A stretch of 64,000 bases of DNA from assembly GCF_000308635.1 (NCBI RefSeq), contig NZ_BAGD01000071.1, positions 1-64,000 on the forward strand. The letters run 5' to 3'. The notes under the pieces were generated by a model, which saw only the letters and a list, made by a program, of their open reading frames with translations, did no database searches and was not told where the DNA came from. The stretch is from Nocardia otitidiscaviarum NBRC 14405. Its GTDB lineage: Bacteria; Actinomycetota; Actinomycetes; Mycobacteriales; Mycobacteriaceae. This document shows positions 8,243 through 17,266 of the stretch, piece after piece (the first letter of the stretch is position 1; the number at the start of each line of letters is the position of its first letter). Position numbers and translations under genes: made by a program.

Positions 8243-9148
8243 ATGGCCAGCCCCGTGTCGGAAATCTACGCGACCGACGACCCCGAACCCGCGCGCCGGG
8301 GAGTCGCGCCGGACTCGCCGGCGGCCCGCTACGCCGCCGACTGGCGACTGATCATGCTGGCCCCGAGCGCCCTGCTGCTCCAGGTCGCCCACCCGGTCAT
8401 CGGTTCCGGCGTGGCCCAGCACTCGGTCTACACCACCGACCCGCTGGGCCGCTTCGACCGCTCCTACTGGCCGACCATCGCCCTGGCCTTCTACGGCGAC
8501 GACACCGCCGCCTACGGACGCGACATCCGCGCCATGCACAGGGGCATCACCGGCGTGGACCACGCGGGCCGCCGCTACCACGCCTGGGAACCGGAGGCGT
8601 ACTTCTGGGTGCTCGGCACCGCGTACTGGGCCTGCACGGTGGTGGCCGACCGCTTCGGACGAGGACTGTCCCGCACCGAGAAAGCCGAACTGTACGCGGG
8701 TTGGCGGCAGGCCAGCCTGCTCGCGGGCCTGCGCGAGCGCGACGCCCCATCCGAGGTGGCCGACTTCGACCGATTCTTCGAGCGCATGCTGACCGAGCGA
8801 CTCGAGCATCACCCGAGCGTGGACGACGTGCTCGCCACCCTGCGCCGCCCACCGGCCCCGGCCGGTATGCCCGCCCTGCTGTGGCGGCCGATCATGTGGG
8901 GCATCGTCGGACCGTTCGCGGCCTGGGTGAACACCGGTGTCCTGCCGCCCCGGGTGCGCGACCTGCTCGGCCTGGAGTGGACGGCGCGCGACGAAGCGCT
9001 GCTCCGCGGCTGGGCGGTGCTGGTGCGAACCGTCGACCGAGTGCTGCCGCGTCCGGTGCGCGAGATCGGCCGCACGGTCGCGCTCCGGCGCAAGGACGCC
9101 ATCACCGCCACGGCCCGGCACGCCGCCTCCGGGGCGCACGGCGATTAG
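8243..9148 (+). CDS. MpaB-family oxygenase (DUF2236)
   Basis: This protein of 301 residues is in the MpaB/latex-clearing-protein superfamily of heme-b oxygenases. Typical features are LLQVAHPVIGSGVAQHS near residues 45-60 and the GVDHAGRRYHAWEPEAYFWVLGTAYW block (a family hallmark, compare the homologue at 30505). The ATG at 8243 is chosen over one at 8216 because GGAGG lies seven bases upstream, and the earlier codon falls in the operator. The divergent TetR is the likely regulator. Substrate unknown; known superfamily members act on mycophenolic acid intermediates or polyisoprene. Confidence 0.87.
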   Translation: MASPVSEIYATDDPEPARRGVAPDSPAARYAADWRLIMLAPSALLLQVAHPVIGSGVAQHSVYTTDPLGRFDRSYWPTIALAFYGDDTAAYGRDIRAMHRGITGVDHAGRRYHAWEPEAYFWVLGTAYWACTVVADRFGRGLSRTEKAELYAGWRQASLLAGLRERDAPSEVADFDRFFERMLTERLEHHPSVDDVLATLRRPPAPAGMPALLWRPIMWGIVGPFAAWVNTGVLPPRVRDLLGLEWTARDEALLRGWAVLVRTVDRVLPRPVREIGRTVALRRKDAITATARHAASGAHGD

Positions 9149-9184
9149 CTCTCGTGCCGCCTGGTCGCGCATGTGCGCCGAGTG

Positions 9185-10171
9185 TCACCGCACGTCGCGG
9201 GGGACCCCGAGTTCGCGGTCGAGGTAGCGCAGGTCGGGGTCGTCGCGGCTGCCGTTGCGGAAGGCGCGGAAGACCAGGTCCTGGGGGTGGTGGACGGCGA
9301 AGACGTCGCGGAAGGTGGCGACGGTGCGGTGCGGGATGCCCGCCAGGCGCGGGTGGTAGCCGGTGTGGGCCTCGGGACCCTCCCAGATGAGTGCGCCGCT
9401 CTGCGGGGCGAAGGTCCAGCCGAGGGCGGTCATGCGGCGGTCGAATTCACCCGCGCCGAGTCCGGCCACATCCCAGCCGCTGGCCTCGTTGTGCAGGCGG
9501 CGGCCGTGCAGGAACTGCACGAAGCACGGATCCGGTCCGGGGTGCGGGGTGCTGAGGCTGAGGACGCTGTCCCAGGGCAGCGTGGTCAGCGCCCAGGCCA
9601 GCCGGACGGTGAAGTCGGCCCAGTCGTCACACGCCGGGGCGGCGGCGCGGGCGGTGGGGCGTTCGGCGGGCAGGCCGTAGGAATCGGTGCCGGGAGCGTC
9701 CAGGCTCCAGGTGGCGCAGCGTAGTCGGCGCGGGGCCATGGCCAGGCCGGCGTCCAGCACCGCCACCACCGAGGCCGCCACCCGCCGCCGCGCCTCGACC
9801 GCCTCGCCGCGTCGCCAGCCGGTGTGCCAGGCGCGCGCCAGCTCCGGTCGCCGCCATACCCGCTCCACCGCGCGTAGCTCCGGATTGGGCTGTGTCGCAT
9901 CCGATTCCAGGGGCAGCGGGCAGGGCTCCCAGAGTCCGTCCGGCTGGTCGCGCAGCACGGTCAGCAGGTGTTCGGCGGCGGCGGCGTCATCCGGGACGGG
10001 CAGCAGGACTTCGATGGCACAGCCCTGCTGCGCGAAATGAACGCACCGCCCGGTATTTTCGTCACGCAGTTGCAGGAAGCGCGGATTCCAGTCCAGGCCG
10101 GATTCGAGGTCCTCCTCTTCGAGAAAGTGCGGCATGCTGCGCAACAGTCCGTCCCACCTGTCCTCACCCAT
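9185..10171 (-). CDS. TY-Chap-like domain protein
   Basis: The ATG at 10171 is preceded by GGGAGGAGAGGGAG, an unusually strong ribosome site, giving 328 residues. The first third (PRFLQLRDENTGRCVHFAQQGCAIEVLLP) resembles YbjN/T3SS-chaperone-like folds. The last third (DDWADFTVRLAWALTTLPWDSVLSLSTP...CFVQFLHGRRLHNEASG) matches the actinobacterial TY-Chap domain, which has a secretion-chaperone-like fold. No membrane segment is present. Partners are unknown; neighbours give no clue. Confidence 0.65.
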   Translation of the reverse strand: MGEDRWDGLLRSMPHFLEEEDLESGLDWNPRFLQLRDENTGRCVHFAQQGCAIEVLLPVPDDAAAAEHLLTVLRDQPDGLWEPCPLPLESDATQPNPELRAVERVWRRPELARAWHTGWRRGEAVEARRRVAASVVAVLDAGLAMAPRRLRCATWSLDAPGTDSYGLPAERPTARAAAPACDDWADFTVRLAWALTTLPWDSVLSLSTPHPGPDPCFVQFLHGRRLHNEASGWDVAGLGAGEFDRRMTALGWTFAPQSGALIWEGPEAHTGYHPRLAGIPHRTVATFRDVFAVHHPQDLVFRAFRNGSRDDPDLRYLDRELGVPRDVR

Positions 10172-10266
10172 CTCCCTCTCCTCCCGATTCCCGGCGGTTA
10201 AGTTACCGGGGGCGGCAATCACTTTGCCCGGCAAGGGTTGCCGGTGCACAGTGGAGCGCAGCATGG

Positions 10267-10280
10267 TAGAACGTGTTCTA
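10267..10280. promoter_or_regulatory. KstR-type operator
   Basis: The sequence TAGAACGTGTTCTA is a perfect palindrome (TAGAAC-GT-GTTCTA). It matches TnnAACnnGTTnnA, the motif bound by KstR, the cholesterol-catabolism repressor of mycobacteria and rhodococci. It ends 24 bp before the start of the steroid-reductase-like gene at 10305, a normal repressor position. Confidence 0.78.
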
Positions 10281-10304
10281 GTTTTCGCTCGATGAAGGAT
10301 CTCG

Positions 10305-11096
10305 ATGAACTGGTACACCGGGAATACCACCTACGACACCGTGCTCGCCATCGGCTTCGCGTTCGCGGCATTCGTGCTGATCGGCGGGCTTTTCGGACAA
10401 AGTCCGTACGGTCGATTCGCGACGGCGAAGCTAGGTCTCAACCTGAACCCGAGACTCGGCTGGTGGCTCATGGAGATTCCGGCGACCGTGGTTTTCGCGG
10501 TCTGCTTCCTGGCCGGGCCGAACCGATTCGAACCCACCGCGCTGGTGCTGGCCGCGATCTGGGTGCTGCACTACGGCAATCGCGGCTGGTTCTTCCCGCT
10601 GTCCATCCGCCAGGTGCCGGGCAAACGCGGCAGTTTCAACATCTCGGTGCTGGCCATGGGCATGTTCGTCACCGCCCTGCACGGCTACCTCAACGGCACC
10701 CTGTTCAGCCACGACTACCTGGACCGGTACGACACCGACTGGCTCACCGACCCGCGCTTCCTGATCGGTCTGGTGGTCTACCTGTGCGGCTTCGCGCTAC
10801 TGGTCCACTCCGAGAGCATTGTTCGCAATCTTCGCGACAAGAACGATCCGGGCGCAACGGAATACAAGATCCCCTACGGCGGCGGCTTCCGATTCGTCAC
10901 CAGCCCCACCTATCTCGGCGAGCTGATCGCCTGGACCGGATTCGCCATCCTGACCTGGGCGCTGCCCGGTGTGGTGATCCTGCTGATCACCGTGGGCAAT
11001 CTGGTGCCGCGCGCCTTCGCCACGCATCGCTGGTACCGGGAGAAGTTCGCCGACTACCCGGCGGAGCGAAAAGCCCTCATTCCCTTCGTGATATGA
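10305..11096 (+). CDS. 3-oxo-5-alpha-steroid 4-dehydrogenase (5-alpha-reductase)-like membrane protein
   Basis: This 263-residue integral membrane protein has about six or seven hydrophobic segments. Its C-terminal third closely follows the steroid 5-alpha-reductase pattern: EYKIPYGGGFRFVTSPTYLGE, then NLVPRAFATHRWYREKF and PAERKALIPFVI. Vertebrate SRD5A1-type enzymes share this NADPH-binding tail. The reaction would be NADPH-dependent reduction of the delta-4 double bond of a 3-oxosteroid, though related bacterial members may reduce other enones. AAGGA lies five bases before the ATG. A KstR box upstream independently links it to sterol metabolism. The next gene is a TetR on the same strand. 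Confidence 0.85.
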   Translation: MNWYTGNTTYDTVLAIGFAFAAFVLIGGLFGQSPYGRFATAKLGLNLNPRLGWWLMEIPATVVFAVCFLAGPNRFEPTALVLAAIWVLHYGNRGWFFPLSIRQVPGKRGSFNISVLAMGMFVTALHGYLNGTLFSHDYLDRYDTDWLTDPRFLIGLVVYLCGFALLVHSESIVRNLRDKNDPGATEYKIPYGGGFRFVTSPTYLGELIAWTGFAILTWALPGVVILLITVGNLVPRAFATHRWYREKFADYPAERKALIPFVI

Positions 11097-11149
11097 GAAA
11101 TTGTCCGACACGGAATTCCCCAGGGACGGGATTGGGCTACGGTAATCGC

Positions 11150-11704
11150 ATGGCGCGTCTGGTGAGTAAAGAACAGTACTTCGACCAGGGCCTCGACGTT
11201 TTGGCACAGGCCGGTTTCGCCGGGCTCAATATCGGGGTGCTGTGCCGGGCGCTGGGTGTCACGAGCGGGTCCTTCTACCACCACTTCGGCAGTTGGCAGG
11301 GATTCGTGGACGCCCTACTGGCCTACTGGGAGGGGCAGCAGGCCAGACGGTTGCGCGAGCTGGAGTTCGGCAGCGGCACACCGGAATCCGATGTGGACAA
11401 ACTGCGCGAACTGACGCTGGGGCTGCACCACCGGGCCGAGGCCGCCATCCGCGCGTGGGGCGCGAACGACGCCTCGGTCGGCACGGTGCTGCGCCGGGTG
11501 GACGACGCCCGGCGCCGGATTCTCGGCAAGGCGATCGCCGGGGTGGTGGGGGATCGGGCCGCCGCGGCCCATCTCACCTCGCTCGGCATGGCCATGCTGG
11601 TCGGCTATCAGCAGCTCTCGGCGGCCGGGCACCGCGACGACTTCGCCCCGCTGCTGGACGAGTTCGTGCGACTGGTGTTCTCGCACGCGCACGTGGTCGC
11701 CTGA
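11150..11704 (+). CDS. TetR-family regulator
   Basis: This 184-residue TetR protein has its HTH near the N-terminus (LNIGVLCRALGVTSGSFYHHFGSW, about residues 25-48). Its layout resembles AcrR/YcdC-like small regulators. It follows the steroid-reductase-like gene by 53 bp on the same strand and may be co-transcribed with it. It is not the KstR protein itself as far as length and sequence suggest. It converges with the GGDEF gene, with only 7 bp between stops. Confidence 0.84.
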   Translation: MARLVSKEQYFDQGLDVLAQAGFAGLNIGVLCRALGVTSGSFYHHFGSWQGFVDALLAYWEGQQARRLRELEFGSGTPESDVDKLRELTLGLHHRAEAAIRAWGANDASVGTVLRRVDDARRRILGKAIAGVVGDRAAAAHLTSLGMAMLVGYQQLSAAGHRDDFAPLLDEFVRLVFSHAHVVA

Positions 11705-11711
11705 TCCGGTG

Positions 11712-13007
11712 CTAGCGGCCGCGAGGTCCGTACGAGTCCCGCGCCCCGCGCTCGAACTTGTTGCGGTACATGGCCGTATCCACGGTGTGCATGAGATCGT
11801 CCACCGCCGTCGGTGCGCTCTCGGCGACGGCGGTGCCGATACTCGCGCCCAGCGTCACCGGATGTCCGTCCACCGCGAACGGCGCGCCCAGGGCCGCGAG
11901 CATCTCCTCGGCCAGCTTCGCCAGCTCGTCGGCATCGCACCGCTCGACCAGCACGATGAACTCGTCGCCGCCGATGCGCGCGGCCATCCCGCCCACCGCG
12001 GAGACGGTGGTGAGCAGCCGGGTCGCCACCTCCCGCAGCACCCGGTCGCCGGTGGCGTGGCCGTACTCGTCGTTGATCTCCTTGAAGCCGTCCAGATCCA
12101 GATAGCAGACACCGACCGGCGGCTCGGCCGCACCGAGCCGGTCGAAGAACAGCAGCCGGTTGGGTAGGCCGGTGAGCGGATCGTGGTGGGCGTCGTGCCA
12201 CAGCCGGTCGGAGAGCTGTTTGCGTTCGGTGACGTCGACGGTGACACCCACCAGGAAGCGCGGCCGCCCGTCGCCGTCGCGTACCACCGACATGGACAGG
12301 TCGATGGTCTTGCAGCTGCCGTCGGGGCGCTCGTGCGCGGTCTCGGTGCGGAACCGGTCGGTTTCGCCGGTGAGCAGCCGTTGGAACTGGTCGAAGGCGT
12401 CGCCGATATTCTGCGGTCCGAGAATGTCGGCCACCGAACGGCCCGGCATCTCCGCCGCGGGCACACCGAGGGTTTCGGCCATGGCGGCGTTCACGTCCAA
12501 TACCTGGCCGGTGCTGATGTCGATGGTGCCGATACCGACCGAGGCGGCGGTGAAGATGGCCTCGAACCGCGCCTCCGACAGCTGTCGCCGCGCCTCCGCC
12601 TCCCGGGCCGCGGTGAGCGCCGCGGCGAGGGTGGTCTCCTGTTCGGCCAGCGCGGCCTGGCGTAGTCGGTCGGTGAACGCGGCCGCGAATTCGGCCGCCA
12701 CCGCGGCCGCCCGCGCTCGGCCCGGATGGTAGTCGGCGGCCGTGGGGTCGGGGTATTCGGCGTCGAACATCTCCCCGCAGATCAGCAGCACCGAGTGGTG
12801 GACGGCGCGGGCGTCGCGGTAGTTGGCGGCGACCAGCGCGGCCGCCGCCGCACCCGCGACCGCCGGATCGCCCGTCCCCCGGATCGCCGCCAGCAGACCA
12901 CCGGTGTACTGCCCGAGCAGCACCTCCACCTGGGCGCGGGTGAGCGTCGGCGCGACCGCGCCGTCGAGAAGTTCGGCCCATCGCACGGCCACATCTCGCG
13001 CTCCCAC
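11712..13007 (-). CDS. PAS-GGDEF protein, probable diguanylate cyclase
   Basis: From the GTG at 13007 (AGGGGG five bases upstream) the protein has 431 residues. The N-terminal 130 residues are helical, rich in alanine and unassigned. A PAS domain follows (FEAIFTAASVGIGTIDISTGQVLDVNAAMAETLG to FLVGVTVDVTERKQ), then a GGDEF domain (HHDPLTGLPNRLLFFDRL... RIGGDEFIVL). The intact GGDEF signature predicts synthesis of cyclic di-GMP from GTP; no EAL domain is present. It starts 26 bp downstream of the methyltransferase stop on the same strand, so the two are probably co-transcribed. The PAS ligand is unknown. Confidence 0.9.
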   Translation of the reverse strand: MGARDVAVRWAELLDGAVAPTLTRAQVEVLLGQYTGGLLAAIRGTGDPAVAGAAAAALVAANYRDARAVHHSVLLICGEMFDAEYPDPTAADYHPGRARAAAVAAEFAAAFTDRLRQAALAEQETTLAAALTAAREAEARRQLSEARFEAIFTAASVGIGTIDISTGQVLDVNAAMAETLGVPAAEMPGRSVADILGPQNIGDAFDQFQRLLTGETDRFRTETAHERPDGSCKTIDLSMSVVRDGDGRPRFLVGVTVDVTERKQLSDRLWHDAHHDPLTGLPNRLLFFDRLGAAEPPVGVCYLDLDGFKEINDEYGHATGDRVLREVATRLLTTVSAVGGMAARIGGDEFIVLVERCDADELAKLAEEMLAALGAPFAVDGHPVTLGASIGTAVAESAPTAVDDLMHTVDTAMYRNKFERGARDSYGPRGR

Positions 13008-13033
13008 CGCAACCCCCTGTCGAGTCCGTCGAA

Positions 13034-13843
13034 TCAGGGCTTCCGACCCACGCCCGCCAGACCCAGTGAGCGCCCCGGTGCCTCGTGATGGTCGCGTTCG
13101 GATTCCGGCCGCCACAGCGGCAGCTCGACGACGCCGGGTTCGATCAGTTCCCAGCCGTCGAACATGGTGGTGATCGCCGCGCGGGACCGGAAGTGAATAC
13201 CGATCTTATTCTCGTTCTCGGCATTGGCGCCCAACTTGGCGGCGTCCTCGGGACGCTGCGCCGAGGTGAGGTGCGAAATCGCCACGTAGCTGCCGCCCGG
13301 CACCGCCGCCCGCAGCTCCGACACCAGCTCCGCGGGCCGGTCCTCGTCGCCCACCAGGTGCAGCACCGCGACCAGCAGGATGCCGACGGGCTGGGAGAAG
13401 TCGACGAGTCCGGTCGCGCGGGCCCGCTCGAGCAGGTCGGCGGGTTTGCGCAGGTCGGCCTCGATGGCCCCGGCGCGCTCGTTACCGCTCAGAATGGCCT
13501 TGGCGTGCGCCACCGCCACCGGGTCGATATCCGCGTACAGCACCCGCGCGGCGGGGTCGATCTCCTGGGCGATCTCGTGCACATTGCCCGCGGTCGGAAT
13601 GCCGGAGCCGACGTCGAAGAACTGCCGCACCCCCGCGTCCATCAGGTACCGCACCGCCCGCCGCAGGAACGCCCGGTTGCTGAGCGCCAGCCGGGGCAGG
13701 TCGGGGACCAGCTTCTTGCCCATCTCGGCCGCCTGCCGGTCGATCTCGAAATTGTGCGAGCCGCCCAGCAGTGCGTCGTACATGCGTGCCGGACTGGCCT
13801 GGGTCATGTCCACGCCCTCCGGGGCCCACGCCGGTCTGTCCAT
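13034..13843 (-). CDS. S-adenosyl methyltransferase family protein (DUF574), copy 1
   Basis: The protein has 269 residues from the ATG at 13843, which has AGGAGGG upstream. It contains MTQASPARMYDALLGGSHNFEIDR, then the SAM-binding strand-loop FFDVGSGIPTAGNVHEIAQ and the acidic VLYADIDPVAVAHA. These are features of the actinobacterial S-adenosyl methyltransferase family. The substrate is not known for any member I can name. It diverges from the two copies at 14795 and 36585, which start RTDIPHSARIWN. It is co-directional with the GGDEF gene downstream. Confidence 0.86.
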   Translation of the reverse strand: MDRPAWAPEGVDMTQASPARMYDALLGGSHNFEIDRQAAEMGKKLVPDLPRLALSNRAFLRRAVRYLMDAGVRQFFDVGSGIPTAGNVHEIAQEIDPAARVLYADIDPVAVAHAKAILSGNERAGAIEADLRKPADLLERARATGLVDFSQPVGILLVAVLHLVGDEDRPAELVSELRAAVPGGSYVAISHLTSAQRPEDAAKLGANAENENKIGIHFRSRAAITTMFDGWELIEPGVVELPLWRPESERDHHEAPGRSLGLAGVGRKP

Positions 13844-13988
13844 TCGAAACCCTCCTGCGAACCAACGATCTCGGACCACGCCGCGGGCGGGCGGATCCGC
13901 TGCCGGATGCTCCGTGTTCACGATCACCCGGGCTGTGCTCTGCGAATGGTAGCCCGCATACTCCAGAACTATTGCAGCGACATGTTTC

Positions 13989-14774
13989 TCATCGGCCGGG
14001 TGCGGCCGGGGCCGGGCAGGTGCTGTCGGTGACGAGGGGAACGCAGACGCCGGTGATGTCCTCGAGCAGCAGCCGCCCGCCGATCACCAGTGCCGCCAGC
14101 GCCACCGCCCCGAAGAACAGCACCCACACGATGCCCGGAATCCGCGTGAGCCGGGCCAGCTGGTCGGCGTCGGAATTGGGCTCGTGCGCGCGATTGCGCT
14201 GGAGTTCCACCACCGGGCGCGCCGCCGCCAGCAGCAGGAACCACGCGGCGAAGTAGGCGAACCCGGCCTGGAGGTCGTCGGTGCCGAACCAGGAGACCGC
14301 GAATACCGCGCCGCCCGTGACGAAGACCGACAGCAGTCCGAAACCATTGCGCACCTTGAGCAGTACCGCCGCCAGCAGGGCGATGGTGGCCCACAGCATG
14401 AGCGTGATCCGGTGCGCGCCGAGCAGCGCCGCGTAGCCCAGGCCGAGCAGCGCCGGAGCGGGATATCCGGCCATGGTGGTGAGCACCATCCCGAGGCCGT
14501 ACGGCTTGCCGCTGGACACCGTGAGCCCCGAGGTGTCCGAATGCAACCGGATGCTGTTGAGCCGTCGCCCGGTGAGCAGGGCGACGAACGCGTGGCCGCC
14601 CTCGTGTGCGATGGTGACCACATTGCGGGTCAGCCGCCAGGTGGGGCGGTAGAGCACGATCAGCAGGGCCGCGATTGCGGTGCCCAGCACCAGCCACCAC
14701 GGCGGCGGCGTCTGGGTACCGGTGAGGCGGTCGACGATCGAGTTCCCGCGTTCGACGAATTCGGCGATCTGCAC
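13989..14774 (-). CDS. M50-like membrane metalloprotease
   Basis: This 261-residue membrane protein has six or more hydrophobic segments and HEGGH at about residues 57-61. That matches the HExxH zinc site of M50 (site-2-protease-like) families, in particular the M50B-like group of actinobacteria. A second conserved Asp-containing motif is not obvious, so catalysis is inferred. The start is GTG at 14774 with AAGG nearby. It lies 20 bp downstream of the second methyltransferase gene on the same strand. Confidence 0.75.
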   Translation of the reverse strand: MQIAEFVERGNSIVDRLTGTQTPPPWWLVLGTAIAALLIVLYRPTWRLTRNVVTIAHEGGHAFVALLTGRRLNSIRLHSDTSGLTVSSGKPYGLGMVLTTMAGYPAPALLGLGYAALLGAHRITLMLWATIALLAAVLLKVRNGFGLLSVFVTGGAVFAVSWFGTDDLQAGFAYFAAWFLLLAAARPVVELQRNRAHEPNSDADQLARLTRIPGIVWVLFFGAVALAALVIGGRLLLEDITGVCVPLVTDSTCPAPAAPGR

Positions 14775-14794
14775 CGCCGCACCTTACCCGCGCA

Positions 14795-15586
14795 TCACGG
14801 CTTGCGCCCGATGCCGCCGCGCACCGAGGTGCTCTCGCCCTCGGGTGGCTCGTCGACCCGCCACCGGTCGATGGGGACGATGCCCGGCGGCACCAGCTCC
14901 AGTCCCTCGAACACGCCCTCGACCTCGGCCGGGGTGCGGGGATGGTAGGGAGCGCCGCCGGTCTGCGCGTAGTTCTCGCACAGCCGGACGTAGGCCGGAT
15001 CGTCGGTGGTGCCGTCGTTGAGCACCAGGTAGCTGCCGGACGGTACGGCGGCCATGAAGGTGTCCACGATGCGCCGCACATCCCGGTAGGTGGGGGCGTG
15101 GCCGAGAACGCCGTGGAACATGACCGCGATCGGCTTGGTGAAGTTCAGGACCTGCCGCGCGGCGGTGACGATGTCCTCGGGGTGGTTGAAGTCCGCGTCG
15201 ATGTAGGTGGTGACGCCCTCGTCGGTGGTGCTGGTGAGCAGGGCGCGGGCGTGCGCGAGCACCATGGGGTCGTTGTCGACGTAGACGACCTTCGCCTCGG
15301 GCGCGATGCCCTGGGCCACCTCGTGGGTGTTCTGCATGGTGGGCAAACCGGTTCCGATATCGAGGAATTGGCGGATCCCGGCCTCGGCGGTCAGATAGCG
15401 CACCGTGCGGATGAGGAAGCGCCGCGATTCGACGGCCATGGTGCGGATGCCGGGGTAGGCATCGATGCCCGCCTCGCCCGCGATCCGGTCGACCTCGTAG
15501 TAGTCGCGTCCGCCCATCCAGAAGTTCCAGATCCGGGCCGAATGCGGGATATCCGTGCGTATCCGCGGTTGCGGCGGGTGGGACAT
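14795..15586 (-). CDS. S-adenosyl methyltransferase family protein (DUF574), copy 2
   Basis: The protein has 263 residues from the ATG at 15586, preceded by AGAGGAG. Motifs are RTDIPHSARIWNFWMGGRDYYEVDR at the N-terminus, the SAM loop FLDIGTGLPTMQNTHEVAQG, and VVYVDNDPMVLAHARALL. It is very close to the copy at 36585-37379, including the TMQNTHEVAQGIAPEAKVVYVDNDP block. Substrate unknown. Both copies end in a VxRKP/IGRKP tail shared with copy 1 (VGRKP), an odd conserved terminus. Confidence 0.88.
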   Translation of the reverse strand: MSHPPQPRIRTDIPHSARIWNFWMGGRDYYEVDRIAGEAGIDAYPGIRTMAVESRRFLIRTVRYLTAEAGIRQFLDIGTGLPTMQNTHEVAQGIAPEAKVVYVDNDPMVLAHARALLTSTTDEGVTTYIDADFNHPEDIVTAARQVLNFTKPIAVMFHGVLGHAPTYRDVRRIVDTFMAAVPSGSYLVLNDGTTDDPAYVRLCENYAQTGGAPYHPRTPAEVEGVFEGLELVPPGIVPIDRWRVDEPPEGESTSVRGGIGRKP

Positions 15587-15710
15587 ACTCGATCTCCTCT
15601 GACGCTCGGCGTGGAATCTACGCCGTACACCGCCGTCTCGCGGGCATTTCACCGACCTGTGATCGGGAGTCGCGCTGGACCACGCCCCGGATTCGAGCCA
15701 GACTGCGCGA

Positions 15711-17171
15711 ATGAGCAGCGACACAGTGGATCCGGTGGTGGAGACCGCGACGGGGAAGGTGCGGGGTGCGCCGAACGGTCACGGCGGCAGCGTGTTTCGC
15801 GGCATTCCCTTCGCCGCGTCGCCGGTGGGTCGGTCGCGATTCGCGCCGCCGCGACCGCATCCGGGCTGGACGGCGGAGCGGGCCTGCGTTCGCCCCGGCC
15901 CCGCCGCCCCGCAGTGGCCGTCGCGGCTGGAATCGGTGCTGGGAACCCGGGTTCCGGACTGGGACGAGGACGGCTGCCTGAACCTGTCGGTGTGGACCCC
16001 GGGCGACGTGGATCCCACCGCGGCGCGCCCGGTCCTGCTGTGGTTCCACGGCGGCGGATTCACCAGCGGCAGCGGCGGCTGGGACTGGTACGACGGCGCC
16101 CGCCTGGCGGTGCTCGGCGATATCGTCGTCGTCACCGCCAACTACCGGCTGGGACCGCTCGGCTACCTGTATCTGCCCGAGATCGGGGCCGCGAACCTCG
16201 GCGCGCTGGACCAGGCGGCGGCGCTGCGCTGGGTGGCCGACAATATCGCGGCCTTCGGCGGTGATCCGGAGCGCATCACCGTGGGCGGGCAGTCGGCGGG
16301 CGCGTTCTCGGCACTGGCCCTGGCCACCGATCCGGCGACCGGCGCGCTGGTGCGACGGGTGATCGCGCAGTCCGGTCCGTGGCGGATGCCGCCGATGGAC
16401 GCGCCGGCGGCGCGCGATATGACCGAGTCCTATCTGCGGATTCTCGGCATCGCCGCGGACGGGCGGATAGCCGGCCGATTGCGCGAACTGCCGGTGGGGC
16501 GGCTGCTGGCCGCCTACGCCCGGCTCATGGCCGAGACGGGGCGGCCCGGATCCATGGAACCGCCCATGTGGCCGGTGCTGGGCGGGCCGGGAACGCCGCG
16601 ACCGTTCGACCAGGCCGTCGCCGCGGGCGCACTGCGCGGGAAGCAGGTGCTGCTGGGCTGGACCGCCGCGGAGATGGGGGCGTTCTTCGCCTTCAATCCG
16701 GCGATCCAATTGCTGAGCTGGGAGAAGGCGGCGGCGTTCGGGGTCACGCGGGAACGTGCGGACGCCGACTATCCGGGGGCGACCCCGGCGCAGGCGGTGT
16801 CGCTCGCGCTGGGCGAGCACTATTTCGCCGCCGGGGCCCGGGAAATCGCCGATATGCTTGCCGCCCAGGGCAATCCGGCCCATCTGTATCGGTTCGAACG
16901 TGGCCCCGCCGTCGATCCCGACGGTATCGGGGCCTGCCACTGCGCGGAGCTGCCGTTCCTGTTCGGCACCTTCGACGCCTTCCCCAACGCTCCCATGCTG
17001 GGCGAAATCGGCGCGGACGACCGGGAATTGGCCACGGCGTTCGGCGGTGCGCTGGCCGCCTTCGTCGCCACCGGATCGCCGAACGGATCCGGTCTGGAGA
17101 CCTGGCAGCCCTACCGCGGTGACGGCGCCGCCGAGGTCCGGGGATTCGGCGTGCCGACACGGCAAAGGTAG
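15711..17171 (+). CDS. Type-B carboxylesterase
   Basis: This 486-residue alpha/beta hydrolase belongs to the carboxylesterase/para-nitrobenzyl esterase family. Features are the oxyanion strand LLWFHGGGF near residue 103, the nucleophile elbow GGQSAGA near 190 (GESAG in most relatives), the acid in GWTAAEMGAF and the histidine in GACHCAELPFLFG. There is no signal peptide, so it probably acts in the cytoplasm. It is divergent from methyltransferase copy 2. Hydrolysis of a carboxylic ester is expected; natural substrate unknown. Confidence 0.9.
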   Translation: MSSDTVDPVVETATGKVRGAPNGHGGSVFRGIPFAASPVGRSRFAPPRPHPGWTAERACVRPGPAAPQWPSRLESVLGTRVPDWDEDGCLNLSVWTPGDVDPTAARPVLLWFHGGGFTSGSGGWDWYDGARLAVLGDIVVVTANYRLGPLGYLYLPEIGAANLGALDQAAALRWVADNIAAFGGDPERITVGGQSAGAFSALALATDPATGALVRRVIAQSGPWRMPPMDAPAARDMTESYLRILGIAADGRIAGRLRELPVGRLLAAYARLMAETGRPGSMEPPMWPVLGGPGTPRPFDQAVAAGALRGKQVLLGWTAAEMGAFFAFNPAIQLLSWEKAAAFGVTRERADADYPGATPAQAVSLALGEHYFAAGAREIADMLAAQGNPAHLYRFERGPAVDPDGIGACHCAELPFLFGTFDAFPNAPMLGEIGADDRELATAFGGALAAFVATGSPNGSGLETWQPYRGDGAAEVRGFGVPTRQR

Positions 17172-17266
17172 TGGTCACTGGACATATCGGGTTTGCGGGA
17201 GTATCACAACGGGTATGGGCTCCGATGTAATCGGTGTCAGCGACGCCGTGGAAGAAGGTGGTCCAG

